From positions 1 through 64,000 of the forward strand of contig NZ_OMKE01000016.1 of assembly GCF_900299535.1 (NCBI RefSeq): a DNA stretch of 64,000 nt, given 5' to 3'. The notes beneath the pieces are model-generated. The model did not search any database and was not told the DNA's origin. It saw only the letters and a program-made list of their open reading frames with translations. The position numbers and the translations under genes are program-made. Below, one piece after another: positions 1-9,500 of this stretch (position 1 is its first letter; each line of letters starts with the position of its first letter). This DNA is from Aquimarina aquimarini. Its GTDB lineage: Bacteria; Bacteroidota; Bacteroidia; Flavobacteriales; Flavobacteriaceae.

Positions 1-117
1 ACTTTGTGATAAAATATCAAAATAAGGTTGCCTAGTAAATATATCCAACCAATTTACAGTAGCAAAACTTACAAAATACAACCCAGACTTGTTATGAAAC
101 TTATAATTTCTACTCAT
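1..117 (-). CDS. REP-associated tyrosine transposase (RAYT), N-terminal part, cut by window edge
   Basis: Reading the minus strand from an ATG at 117 gives 39 codons that run off the left edge. The protein starts MSRNYKFHNK and continues with YFVSFATVNWLDIFTRQPY, the N-terminal signature of Y1_Tnp / REP-associated tyrosine transposases. Enzymes of this HUH family cut and join single-stranded DNA at REP hairpins. No stop or frameshift occurs in the visible part, so the gene outside the window may be intact, unlike the related copies at 951-1168 and 1264-1318. A REP-like hairpin lies about 70 bases upstream of the start (185-205). Family assignment rests on the N-terminal motif only; the HxH and catalytic Tyr regions are outside the window. 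Confidence 0.7.
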   Translation of the reverse strand, partial: MSRNYKFHNKSGLYFVSFATVNWLDIFTRQPYFDILSQS

Positions 118-214
118 TTATCTGAAATATTCATAGCTTTTGTTTGATTCTTTATAATACTTCATAGCTTACTTACTCAGAACGCCACTAAGCATAGCTT
201 AGCGGGAGCGGGGG
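1..214 (-). repeat. RAYT/REP repeat, copy 1 (extends beyond left edge)
   Basis: This copy holds the RAYT 5' end and about 95 bases of upstream DNA. It ends in a hairpin with arms CTAAGC and GCTTAG (188-193 and 197-202, loop ATA) followed by GCGGGAGCGGGG. By eye it is almost identical to 1052-1263: the first 98 bases match exactly and about ten differences follow. It abuts the stop codon of the toxin gene at 221. Confidence 0.85.
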
Positions 215-220
215 ATTGTA

Positions 221-544
221 TTACTTGTTTTTTCTTGGATGCTGACTTTGGTCAAAAACACGGGTGATGTAAATTTTAGTTTTACCTTCCCGATAGGTAA
301 TTTTACATCCTTCACAAAATATCTTTCGATATTCCCATTTGAGATGGTTAAATGTTTCATCAACAGTACCTATATTCTGAAAATCATATTTTGGGTTTTC
401 TAAAATTTTTGGTGCATCAATAATATTGTGTGCGATTTCAATGGCTTTTTCTCTGCCTTTGGTTTTTGAGTTGAACTTTGATACTTTTTTAAGGTCTTTT
501 AAGCCTCGTGTTGTCCAACTGACTGGTTTTACTACAAATCCCAA
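221..544 (-). CDS. ParE/RelE-type toxin of a toxin-antitoxin pair
   Basis: This is a 107-residue basic protein. The C-terminal stretch YREGKTKIYITRVFDQSQHP resembles the last strands of the RelE/ParE fold, where a beta-hairpin is followed by an R-x-F-D-(x)n-P-x-K tail. Such toxins either cleave mRNA on the ribosome (RelE) or poison gyrase (ParE); the sequence does not decide between them. The gene lies downstream of, and overlaps by 13 bases, a small acidic protein gene (532-768), the usual antitoxin-first arrangement. It is flanked by RAYT/REP repeats, suggesting an accessory, mobile setting. The fold assignment is from pattern recognition of the C terminus and the gene pairing. Confidence 0.65.
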   Translation of the reverse strand: MGFVVKPVSWTTRGLKDLKKVSKFNSKTKGREKAIEIAHNIIDAPKILENPKYDFQNIGTVDETFNHLKWEYRKIFCEGCKITYREGKTKIYITRVFDQSQHPRKNK

Positions 545-768
545 CTATCTACTATTTTATGTGCTTCTTCAATACTATAAACTCTTCCTTCCTTTATATC
601 CTCTTCTGCTTCCGCCATTAATGCATCTTCACGTAATTGTTCAGAAGACAAAGATTCTTTCACTTTTCGCATGGATTGGATCATCTTCTTTACCGCTTCT
701 ACAAAAGTTGGGTCTTTTGATTCTCTCAATGCGGTTTCTATCCATTTAATTTCTCCCTGTAAATCCAT
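532..768 (-). CDS. Antitoxin of the ParE/RelE-type pair
   Basis: This is an acidic, predicted largely helical protein of 78 residues from the chosen start. Its C-terminal half (EDIKEGRVYSIEEAHKIVDSW) looks like the toxin-wrapping tail of Phd/RelB-type antitoxins. A longer reading from 789 is possible. However, a -7 promoter box TATCTTTG on the minus strand (799-792) would place transcription start at or inside that upstream ATG, so the ATG at 768 is preferred. The 3' end overlaps the toxin gene by 13 bases, which suggests translational coupling. Repression of its own promoter is typical of such antitoxins and is inferred here. Confidence 0.6.
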   Translation of the reverse strand: MDLQGEIKWIETALRESKDPTFVEAVKKMIQSMRKVKESLSSEQLREDALMAEAEEDIKEGRVYSIEEAHKIVDSWDL

Positions 769-791
769 AATATTTATTTTTATATTCATAA

Positions 792-799
792 CAAAGATA
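792..799 (-). promoter_or_regulatory. -7 box TATCTTTG of the toxin-antitoxin operon
   Basis: The plus strand reads CAAAGATA, the complement of a perfect Bacteroidetes TAnnTTTG box, 24 bases upstream of the preferred antitoxin start. No clear TTG is seen at the -33 position. Confidence 0.45.
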
Positions 800-950
800 G
801 TTTAATATACTAATATTTTTAGGTTTTGTATTGCTAACACACATATTTTTAGTGATCAAGCATATTTATTTTAAAGCCATTAAAAGCTATTTCAGTTTTT
901 TTTAAAGCTTTTAGACAATGAGTGATTAATTCTTTATTAAACCTAAATCA

Positions 951-1168
951 TTAAATATAGCTTTTAAAATCTCTTAATAACCCTGCTGGATTATCATCTG
1001 CCGATCTAAAAATTAAATGAATATGACTTGGCATAAAACAATAAGCTTATAACTTTGTGATAAAATATCAAAATAAGGTTGCCTAGTAAATATATCCAAC
1101 CAATTTACAGTAGCAAAACTTACAAAATACAACCCAGACTTGTTATGAAATTTATAATTCCTGCTCAT
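951..1168 (-). pseudogene. RAYT pseudogene with internal deletion and frameshift
   Basis: Starting at the ATG at 1168, the minus strand encodes the same 39-residue RAYT N terminus as copy 1, then loses frame after ILSQSYK. In another frame it continues AYCFMPSHIHLIF and then RSADDNPAGLLRDFKSYI before a stop at 951-953. The MPSHIHLIF stretch carries the HxH (HUH) metal-binding signature of Y1 transposases. Compared with the family, some 15 residues between the two parts are missing, as is everything after the FK segment, including the catalytic Tyr helix. The gene is therefore dead. The amino-acid match on both sides of the break makes the assignment firm. Confidence 0.8.
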
Positions 1169-1263
1169 TTATCTGAAATATTCATAGCTTTTGTTTGATT
1201 TTTTATAATACTCATACCCTGCTTACTCAGAACGCTACTAAGCACAGCTTAGCGGGAGCGGGG
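1052..1263 (-). repeat. RAYT/REP repeat, copy 2
   Basis: Nearly identical to 1-214 and in the same orientation. It contains the RAYT 5' end, the upstream spacer and the hairpin CTAAGC-ACA-GCTTAG (1238-1252) followed by GCGGGAGCGGGG. Its right end joins copy 3 directly at 1263/1264, inside the coding part of that copy. Confidence 0.85.
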
Positions 1264-1318
1264 TAAAACTCACAAAATACAAACCAGACTTATTCTGAAA
1301 TTTATAATTCCTGCTCAT
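1264..1318 (-). pseudogene. RAYT 5' stub (18 codons)
   Basis: The ATG at 1318 begins MSRNYKFQNKSGLYFVSF, the same RAYT N terminus with one substitution (H to Q). It is cut off at codon 18-19, where copy 2 begins. This looks like insertion of copy 2 into, or recombination within, an older RAYT copy. Confidence 0.7.
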
Positions 1319-1414
1319 TTATCTGAAATATTCATAGCTTTTGTTTGATTCTTTATAATACTTCATAGCTTACTTACTCAGAACGCCACTAAGCACAGCT
1401 TAGCGGGAGCGGGG
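1264..1414 (-). repeat. RAYT/REP repeat, copy 3 (truncated on the left)
   Basis: A third, shorter copy containing the RAYT stub, the upstream spacer, the hairpin CTAAGC-ACA-GCTTAG (1389-1403) and GCGGGAGCGGGG. It extends into the 3' end of the lipoprotein gene at 1378-1992 and provides that gene's stop codon. Confidence 0.8.
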
Positions 1415-1992
1415 AGAGCGGGGGCAGGAGGCGAAAATGAACTTGAAAAAATTATATTAGGAATGTAATCCCCTTTACTATCATCTAATTCATTAAACAC
1501 TTCATTTAAAGTTTGTAATAAAAAATAATAGCTATTAATATTTGTAGTTGAAGTCCAATTTAACAAAAAAGAATTTTTCTTTTTATTATCTTCTTCAATT
1601 ATCGAAATCAATTTTTTGACAACTATTTCTTTATCTTCAATAAAATAATTTTCATAAGTATTTTGAATCAAAATATTTTCATCATTCAAATCAATTGTAA
1701 CAATATCATGAAACACAGTATAGGTTTTGTTCGGGCAATTTTTTCTAAAAAAAACTGTTACATCTGTACTACTATGACCATCAGTTAATACACCTTTGAA
1801 ATTTGATCGACTACATAAGTTTATCCCATTTTTTTCTTCAAAATCATTTATAATAATATTTGTATCTGTTTTAAATTGAATTGAAGTAAGTCTATCTTTA
1901 TTCTCATTTAAATAGACCTTTAACTCAAAATCCTTTTTAACTGATTTACAACTAAATAAAAATAAACTAAATAAACAAAAAATAAATCTCAT
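1378..1992 (-). CDS. Lipoprotein downstream of the RHS toxin; possible immunity protein with a REP-altered C terminus
   Basis: This is a 204-residue protein with a short lipoprotein signal ending in LFLFSC (lipidated Cys15). The body is Asn/Asp/Lys-rich and matches no family I recognise. It starts 3 bases after the stop codon of the RHS gene, so it is almost certainly cotranslated. The gene directly downstream of a polymorphic toxin is often its immunity gene, so that role is inferred. The last about 12-20 residues (SPPAPALPAPAKLCLVAF) are Pro/Ala-rich, unlike the rest, and are encoded by REP repeat copy 3. The native C terminus has probably been replaced. Confidence 0.55.
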   Translation of the reverse strand: MRFIFCLFSLFLFSCKSVKKDFELKVYLNENKDRLTSIQFKTDTNIIINDFEEKNGINLCSRSNFKGVLTDGHSSTDVTVFFRKNCPNKTYTVFHDIVTIDLNDENILIQNTYENYFIEDKEIVVKKLISIIEEDNKKKNSFLLNWTSTTNINSYYFLLQTLNEVFNELDDSKGDYIPNIIFSSSFSPPAPALPAPAKLCLVAF

Positions 1993-1995
1993 AGA

Positions 1996-4900
1996 TTAAA
2001 ATCTTTTACGCCAAGCATCATAACTAAAATATTTAGGGGTAGATAAGTGAGGCCTATATATCTGAAACTTTGGAGCTCCTTTATATCTATTTTTAACACT
2101 AATTTTCCCTGCATTTATCATTTTATTATAGATATTACCTGCTCTTCCCATATCTCCAAAATTATGACTCCCATAGCCATTTTTAGCTCTTTTCCTAATT
2201 TGTTCAAAACTATAACCAGAAGCATATCCATCTTTTGGTGAATTACCAGGGTGAGAATGAATATCTAAAACTAAATTTAAATCGCTAAAGTTAGGAGTAT
2301 CGCCTCTTGCAGCGTCTGAATAATTATTTGTTCCAAGAAAAGTACCGTTAGTAAATTTCCTTAAAACCCATTCATCATTAGTATTTAATGATGCGAATTC
2401 AAAAACCTTAAATGCTTCAGAAAAATTATCTGTTATTGCATAATTCCCTTCATGTATTCCATTATAACTTAAATCCCAATTTCTATCCATTTCAAGTTGA
2501 GGAAGTATACTTGTATCAGTAACTCTTATTTCATTACTCAAATCACCTTCAGTAAATAAATAATCTACTGAATCCCCTCCTTTATCATCATAATAGGTTA
2601 TACTTCCATCCTTTCCAAGCTTGTACCTATCAACCCCTCCGTCAGGATCAAACTTATTTACAGGGTCATTTCCCATCCCTAAATAAGGACTAGAGTGTTG
2701 TCCATACGGATCAGTAGTAAGCCACCTACCAATTCTCGCATCCCAAAGACGTAATTCAAACGCTTCTTTTCCAGTTTCAGGATCTTTCTCTTGCCCTTGG
2801 TAAGCATATCTATAATCCCCTACTTGATTTCTCCCTGGCATTGGCATCCCAAAAGGGTAATAATCGGTAGCACTGGTCATTGCCATGGCTTGTCCTTGTG
2901 CATTTCTACCTACTACCGCACGTACATTACCCAAATGATCTGTCAATTGATACAAGTGGGTACCATCTGATTTTCTTACTCCTAATCTACTGGCTCCATA
3001 AATGGTGTTTTCTATAACCTGTCCATCACGATAGATCGCCATTGCTGTTCCTGCAGCATCACGTACATAATGCTCTGTATAGGTTAAAACTCTAGTAGTA
3101 GGGTTATAGGATTCTTTACGCACTCTATGCCCCTTATCATTGTAAAAGAACTTGACCAATGGCTGATTGCTTTTTTGTACTTCAGTCACCAAACCACTGG
3201 CATTGTAAAGATACGTAATATTCTCGGATCGATTAGTTACCAACTGTCCGATAGTATTATACACATAATTATCAGGGTCTGTTTGGGTTCCAATATCATC
3301 TGCTCCAGCTACATCTCCTGCAGTATCAATCACTTGTTTTAACTGATTGGGTTTGTTATTCGTCGTATCATATTTATATGATAATCTGTCCATAGCATTG
3401 CCTCCACCGTTTTCTGTATGTTTATTACGGTTTAATGACAAGATATTTCCATTGGTATCATAGGTAATATTGTCTACTTTATAATCGTCATTAGCATTAG
3501 CAGCCAATGTTCCTGCGTTTACATCATGTACAACTCCAGATCCAGATATTTTTGCAGATACGTTACTTCGTGCTTTGGCATGAAAACCAGCTTGCAGAGT
3601 AATTGATTTATTAGCGATGTACTCTTTACTTCCAGAATTTATGACATCTGTGGTAGTGACATGATCCTGTGCAGCGGTACCTTCTTCTCCTTCAGAGATG
3701 GTAGGAAGGCTGGTATAGTCTCCTGTAAAATGACCATACTCGGCTCCTTGCAACCAATTATTACGGTTATATGTATAGTTGTAGGTATGTTCTTTTCCTT
3801 GTACTGGGTTGTAATCAGAATTCCAACGGATTCCTTTGATATTTCCGTTGTATTGATTAATACCATAATTAGCACTTTTGATATTGCGCAACGGGCGATT
3901 ATAATCATGATCATGATAATCGATTATCATTCCGAAAAGATCACCTGTATCTCCTCCTGGATCATTTGTGCCTGTCAAACTAGGGTGATTTATACTTTTT
4001 AAAGCTCCTTGTAAGTTGTAGACATAGTCTACCCCCTGTAATCCTTCTGCTATAATAGTACGTTTTAACCCTCCAGTTTCATAATATTTATACAATGCAT
4101 TTTCTGTATAATTGATATCGTCTACAGATGTTTCTACTTTTGTAAGACTATAATTTGCAGGATCATACATATACTGATGTATAAACTGGTCTGATGCTCC
4201 TTTTTGATAGTACACCTTGTTTACCTGACTGGTTACAGGGTCATAGACATAATCAATAGTCTTTGCTCCTGTAAGTCCATTAACCTGCTGTACAATCCAT
4301 TGCACCCTACCATAGATGTCATAGCTATACCAAGTTGTGGTGGTTTCTGGGTTTGCAGTCTTTGTTTTGGCTACATTTCCTGCCGAAAAGGATTGCTGTG
4401 CATAATTACTCTTTCTAGTATCACTCCCAAAAGCAACTGCCAAACCTATATTATCATTATGATCATAAGTAGTGAGGTGTTGCTCTGATCGATTGGCAAA
4501 GGGTAATTCATGGTTTTTATCATCAACAACATTTTTTAATGATACCATAAATGGATCTGTAGCGCTTGTGATATTAGAGGACACAAATACATTGAGATAA
4601 GTCAAAGAAGCATCTTTATATACACCACTTTCTACGGGTCTGCCTCTATCATCATAATTGGTGTAAGAAAATTCTTTGTTTTCCCACTGCTTACTATTGA
4701 TCGAAAAACGAATTTGCCCATCTCTACGGTACAAAAACCAGGCATCTCCTTCATCAGGACTATGCGTTTGTGTTAATTGTCCTAGCGCATCATATTCAAA
4801 GGTACTTTCTAGCTTGTTACCTGCGCTATCGGCGAGAGGTTGTTCGCTCTTTATTAACTTACCTGATTTATCATAATAGTTCAGGCTATAGTCATAATAA

Positions 4901-6522
4901 TTCTCTTTACATTCTACCTTAACAGGACTCGCTACATTATAGATATTAAGATTTCTTATGGCAATTCTATAAAATCCATTAGAAAGTCCTCCTGGAGCAG
5001 TATTCACTTTATTCTCTGTCATCAGATTATAGATATCATACGCTCTTCCTGCAACATTTATCATTTGTACTCCCGTAGTTCCTTTTGGAACATGAATGTC
5101 TACATACCCTTGTTCACCTATAGTAATTACTGTTTTTCTGGAACTGGCATTACCACTGCGTGCTGCCGCCAAGGTATTACCGTCTGTATCTGTAAATACC
5201 ACATTTTCTACACCATGTACATCTCGACTGATGGTTTTTATAACCTTATACTGATCATATTTTGCCTCACCAAAGGCATCGGGTTTTGATAGTTCTTGTC
5301 CTGCTGGCATGGAAAAGACATAACCGTTTTTCCATTGCCCTTGAATTTTATTCCCTCCAATAGTCTTGAGAACAGATCCTGGGTTTAATTCACTATAAAT
5401 AGTACGCGAATAGGGTCTTCCTGTAACATCTTGATAGGGTTCACTGGTATTCTGAGTACTATAATACCAACCAACGGTATTTGGTTGTGTACCTACTGTA
5501 CTAGGGTTTTCAGGATCATTTTCAAAATCGGTAGTACTGAATACGGTGTTATTATTTTTTTTGATAAAACCTGGTCTATAAAAAAAATCTAGCGGAATAT
5601 CTTCATTTGTTGGGGCTTCTAGTGTTTGTAATGCAGGTCTACCTTGACTGTCATACAATGTTTCTGACGCCCATGTTTTTCCAGTTTTAACATCCTTATA
5701 TTGCACTTGTACAGGCTTTCCCAAATCATCATAATAAGATTTATTTTCGGCTATAATCTTACCAGTTACATCATAACCAGTAATTCTAATGGTATTTTTT
5801 GGTTCCTCTACGGTATGATTGGGTGGTGGTGGTACAGGACATCCATTATCTAACCCATATACTCCTGGACATTTATCTCCATTCTCTTTTGCATACTTTT
5901 TACCATCATTAGGAGGCATACAAAAAAACTCTGAGCTTATTATTGGTTCTCCTTCTCCTATGCCATCCTCATCACTATCAACATACCAAGTAGTATTTAA
6001 CCAATTATTTGGATCTGTATCATCACAATCATTCGAATCAAGCACATAACTCCCTGCAGGTTTTGAACAATCAATAATCGGTTCTCCTCGTTCTCCTTTA
6101 CCATCTCCGTCACTATCTTTATACCATCTTCTCTCAATAGTAATAGCTGCATCTGTATCATCACAATCTCTATTATCTCTTGTATACCCAGTTGGTCTGG
6201 TACAATCAGTGACAAAAACTGTACGAGACCCATAGGTATCATTATCCCCATCTTTATACCATCTTACTGGGCTTACTATATTAGGATCTCTATCATTACA
6301 ATCACCTCCATTAGCCACGCCAGGATACGGATCTCCTGGACAAATATATTGGTTGAGTGGAGCTCCACCAACATCATCATCATCTATATCATAAAATCGT
6401 TCCACCCAGATCTGATCTTGTGGCATACAATGCAAAGGGTCCCCTTCATTTTGAGCCAATAATTGCGAACTGCTATTTAACAGAAAAAGAAAAATTATAA
6501 TTTTTTTCATTGTATGATTCAT
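1996..6522 (-). CDS. DUF6443/RHS-repeat secreted protein with C-terminal JAB-like toxin domain
   Basis: This is a 1508-residue protein; M5 (MKKIIIF) is an alternative start. A signal peptide ends near LLAQ. Residues about 30-240 hold Asp-rich repeats of the MopE / putative metal-binding type (D-x-D-x-D-G followed by CDDTD). A DUF6443-like segment (YYDDLGKPVQ, LYDSQGRP) and many YD/RHS repeats follow. The RHS core ends with DHLGNVR near 1195, LRLWDARIGRWLTTDPYGQ and FDPDGG near 1293. The variable C terminus (about 1297-1508) contains DIHSHPGNSP near 1420 and a Ser...Asp stretch (SHNFGD near 1452), which suggests a JAB/JAMM metalloprotease-like toxin. RHS shells normally enclose such a domain. 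The gene is 21 bases from the SpvB-like gene and 3 bases from the candidate immunity lipoprotein. Confidence 0.8.
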   Translation of the reverse strand: MNHTMKKIIIFLFLLNSSSQLLAQNEGDPLHCMPQDQIWVERFYDIDDDDVGGAPLNQYICPGDPYPGVANGGDCNDRDPNIVSPVRWYKDGDNDTYGSRTVFVTDCTRPTGYTRDNRDCDDTDAAITIERRWYKDSDGDGKGERGEPIIDCSKPAGSYVLDSNDCDDTDPNNWLNTTWYVDSDEDGIGEGEPIISSEFFCMPPNDGKKYAKENGDKCPGVYGLDNGCPVPPPPNHTVEEPKNTIRITGYDVTGKIIAENKSYYDDLGKPVQVQYKDVKTGKTWASETLYDSQGRPALQTLEAPTNEDIPLDFFYRPGFIKKNNNTVFSTTDFENDPENPSTVGTQPNTVGWYYSTQNTSEPYQDVTGRPYSRTIYSELNPGSVLKTIGGNKIQGQWKNGYVFSMPAGQELSKPDAFGEAKYDQYKVIKTISRDVHGVENVVFTDTDGNTLAAARSGNASSRKTVITIGEQGYVDIHVPKGTTGVQMINVAGRAYDIYNLMTENKVNTAPGGLSNGFYRIAIRNLNIYNVASPVKVECKENYYDYSLNYYDKSGKLIKSEQPLADSAGNKLESTFEYDALGQLTQTHSPDEGDAWFLYRRDGQIRFSINSKQWENKEFSYTNYDDRGRPVESGVYKDASLTYLNVFVSSNITSATDPFMVSLKNVVDDKNHELPFANRSEQHLTTYDHNDNIGLAVAFGSDTRKSNYAQQSFSAGNVAKTKTANPETTTTWYSYDIYGRVQWIVQQVNGLTGAKTIDYVYDPVTSQVNKVYYQKGASDQFIHQYMYDPANYSLTKVETSVDDINYTENALYKYYETGGLKRTIIAEGLQGVDYVYNLQGALKSINHPSLTGTNDPGGDTGDLFGMIIDYHDHDYNRPLRNIKSANYGINQYNGNIKGIRWNSDYNPVQGKEHTYNYTYNRNNWLQGAEYGHFTGDYTSLPTISEGEEGTAAQDHVTTTDVINSGSKEYIANKSITLQAGFHAKARSNVSAKISGSGVVHDVNAGTLAANANDDYKVDNITYDTNGNILSLNRNKHTENGGGNAMDRLSYKYDTTNNKPNQLKQVIDTAGDVAGADDIGTQTDPDNYVYNTIGQLVTNRSENITYLYNASGLVTEVQKSNQPLVKFFYNDKGHRVRKESYNPTTRVLTYTEHYVRDAAGTAMAIYRDGQVIENTIYGASRLGVRKSDGTHLYQLTDHLGNVRAVVGRNAQGQAMAMTSATDYYPFGMPMPGRNQVGDYRYAYQGQEKDPETGKEAFELRLWDARIGRWLTTDPYGQHSSPYLGMGNDPVNKFDPDGGVDRYKLGKDGSITYYDDKGGDSVDYLFTEGDLSNEIRVTDTSILPQLEMDRNWDLSYNGIHEGNYAITDNFSEAFKVFEFASLNTNDEWVLRKFTNGTFLGTNNYSDAARGDTPNFSDLNLVLDIHSHPGNSPKDGYASGYSFEQIRKRAKNGYGSHNFGDMGRAGNIYNKMINAGKISVKNRYKGAPKFQIYRPHLSTPKYFSYDAWRKRF

Positions 6523-6543
6523 TTAAGAGCTTTAATTAATTGA

Positions 6544-9500
6544 TTAATGCTGAACACCTATATTGCCATCACCTCCTCCATTACCTGAGCCTCCATCTGA
6601 ATTACAATACCCTAAGTAAAATGTTTTTTTAGATGCAATCTCTCCTGTTATATTATCCCTTACTTCAGCAATGAAAGGGATTTTTTGACATAGTTCATCT
6701 ACCAGATAAATACTCGCCACATTATTCCAGGATCCAAAATTAAGATGACTATGTCCAGTTTCCCCAGGATTTCCAACAGCCCATCGATACGAGAAGCTCC
6801 CACTACCATTGTATGTATTTGCCGTAATCCTACCCGTCAATCCAGTGATTTGAACTCCTAGACTAAAGCTAAAAAACGGTCCAACATCAGGATTCCCACC
6901 ATCATTTATATCATTTTTATATGTATACCCAATTTCTTTTACGAGTTTAATTCCTCCTGTAACCCCAGTTGCATCAACTACTTCTTTAAAAATTTTAATC
7001 AATCTACCTGCATCATCATATTCATAGTATGTTGCTAAATTATTGGCTCCAATACTATGGGTTAATTCATCCCAGTTATTATAAACATAGCTAGTCATAT
7101 CTGATGACACTGGAAGAAGTCTAAAATCATCTAGATCTGTTGCTTCTCCAGTACCATTTGATGACACACTTACTTTGGTTTCACTTGTAGAAAGGTCTAT
7201 ATATCCATTCAACAACACCCAATTTCCTGCAATAACATTTTCATTACTATTAAAATCTGTCACTATAGGAAAATTCGTTCCGTTTTGCACTTTTATATTG
7301 ACATTGTTTTCTTGCCCTTTGCGAACCCATACTGAGATTTTAAATTTTGATTTTTCACCAACTCTGTTTGGATTTGGGGGCAATTTTACATCAAAAGCAG
7401 TTCCTCCGTTTATCCTAACTACGTTTTTACCTGTATGAGCATCATTAACAGCAACTACAGTTCCTTCTGTTTTTACTTCTCCATCAAAATAAGTACTGCC
7501 ATTCTTTTGGATAAAATATTCTGCACCGCTATAATACATTTCTGTATACTTAGAATTGGCTACGGCAATAACTTTGCTTTGATTATCTCCCATTTTGGTA
7601 GACACACTATTCTCATTAATATCTATAGACTCTAATGGCATAGAATAATGGTCATACATAGTTATTGTAGAAGTATTAATCCATTTAGGATTCGTTTGTG
7701 TACTACCCCACATAAATCCATCTAAATCTCCAGTATATCCTACATAGGTTCCATCATTATCTATATCCCCTTTCCAAGTATACGTTTTATATTTACGCCA
7801 AATCTTATTTGGTCCAGTAGCAACAGGTTCAGTAGTGCCATCGTAATTACGATATTTCCAGTCATCGTTCCAAGTAGCAATACCAGCATCAATGGTTTTC
7901 CAGATAGTTCCAACTTTTATTTGGGTTAAATTTGCTGTAGTTTGAGTCAACATATTTTTATTAGTTGGATTATCTACTTTTGACCCCATATTTTCATACT
8001 GAGTATATGCTGGAATTATTTTTGTTTTATACTCTGTACCATTGCTAGAAACTGTTCTAGTATCGACTACTTGACCTGTTAAGAAATCACGTTTATCATA
8101 ATATGTGGTATTGACAAAACCTCCTTGAGATATTTTTGTACTTTCCACAATACTTGGATAATCAACTTTACTTGAAGATGTAATTAGGTAATTCACCAAA
8201 TCATTTTTCTGAACCTTTTTTATGCTCTTATAAGACTGTTGAGATACACCTATTTGACCATCAACATCTAAATTCTGGTTATAATTATTTTCGGTTTTAC
8301 TCAATAATTGCCCTTTTACATTATATGATGAAACTGACAAAATCCTGCCTAGATTATTTAACTTATTATATATTGTATATTTTTCTGCTTGAACTGTTTG
8401 ATTAAAGAATGTTTCCTTCTGCTGTTTTTTAACCTTAAAAAAATCTCCGATACTAAAGATATACTCTAAGTCTCTTTGATAAGGCTTTAACACATCAAAT
8501 TCATAAGCTGTACTTCCTAGGAATTTATTACCTGCATAATTCTCCATTGTTACATTTGCATAAGTAACCAAAGGAGCTGGAATCTCGCTTACATAAGGGA
8601 TACCTTTTTGTTCTTTAGAAGGAGCATATGAAGTAATTCCAGATATCTTATTATTAGATAAATTAGTGTAGTTATATACAGTTTTCACATTAGAACCGTT
8701 TCCTTTTACTTCTATACTTGACACCCTAATACCTCCACCTTTTTTACCGTTATTATCTGTATCTGTATAATATAATATAGGAGCTTTAGTGCTTTTTATT
8801 GATGGAAATGAAAGACATATATTTCTTGAAGCAAAAGGTTGTTCATCAAAACAATACTTACTTTCTTTTGTTAAATTAACAATATTATGATTAATTACAT
8901 TTGGTGCAAATGATCCTTTATTATCGTACTCTAATATCTTAAAAGTAACTTTCTTATTTTGAACATCTAAATTAGTTATTTGAACTTTTGCTTTAACCTC
9001 TGATCTATGATAATAACTAGTAGATGGCAAATCCCCAATCTTTGTTTTAAAAAACAAGTATGTATAAGCATTTAAATGAAAATATTCATTCACCTTAAAG
9101 TTTACGTCACGAAATGTAATTTCTACAACATTACTACTCTGATTTTTATTTACAATTATATTATCAAATAGTTTATTCTCAGTATACACTGCCTCCGAAT
9201 AATATGAATCTGATTCATGGGTTATTTCAATTTCCCCACCTGTTGGAGTTATAATTTTACTTAAAGACCATGCTTGAGGTATGTTTTTATGATACCCCCA
9301 ATCATCCTGATCTAATTTATTGTACTGTACAGATGGCATGTGATATGAAAATCTATACGGAGGAATTAATGATTTCCCTGTTTTACCATTAAAATTAATC
9401 GACTTTAATGTTAATCGCCCTTGACCAGGGGCTATAGAATTTGGAGATTTTTTTGCTAATGAATAATCATGATTAAAATTAATTACTTGATTAGCTTTTT

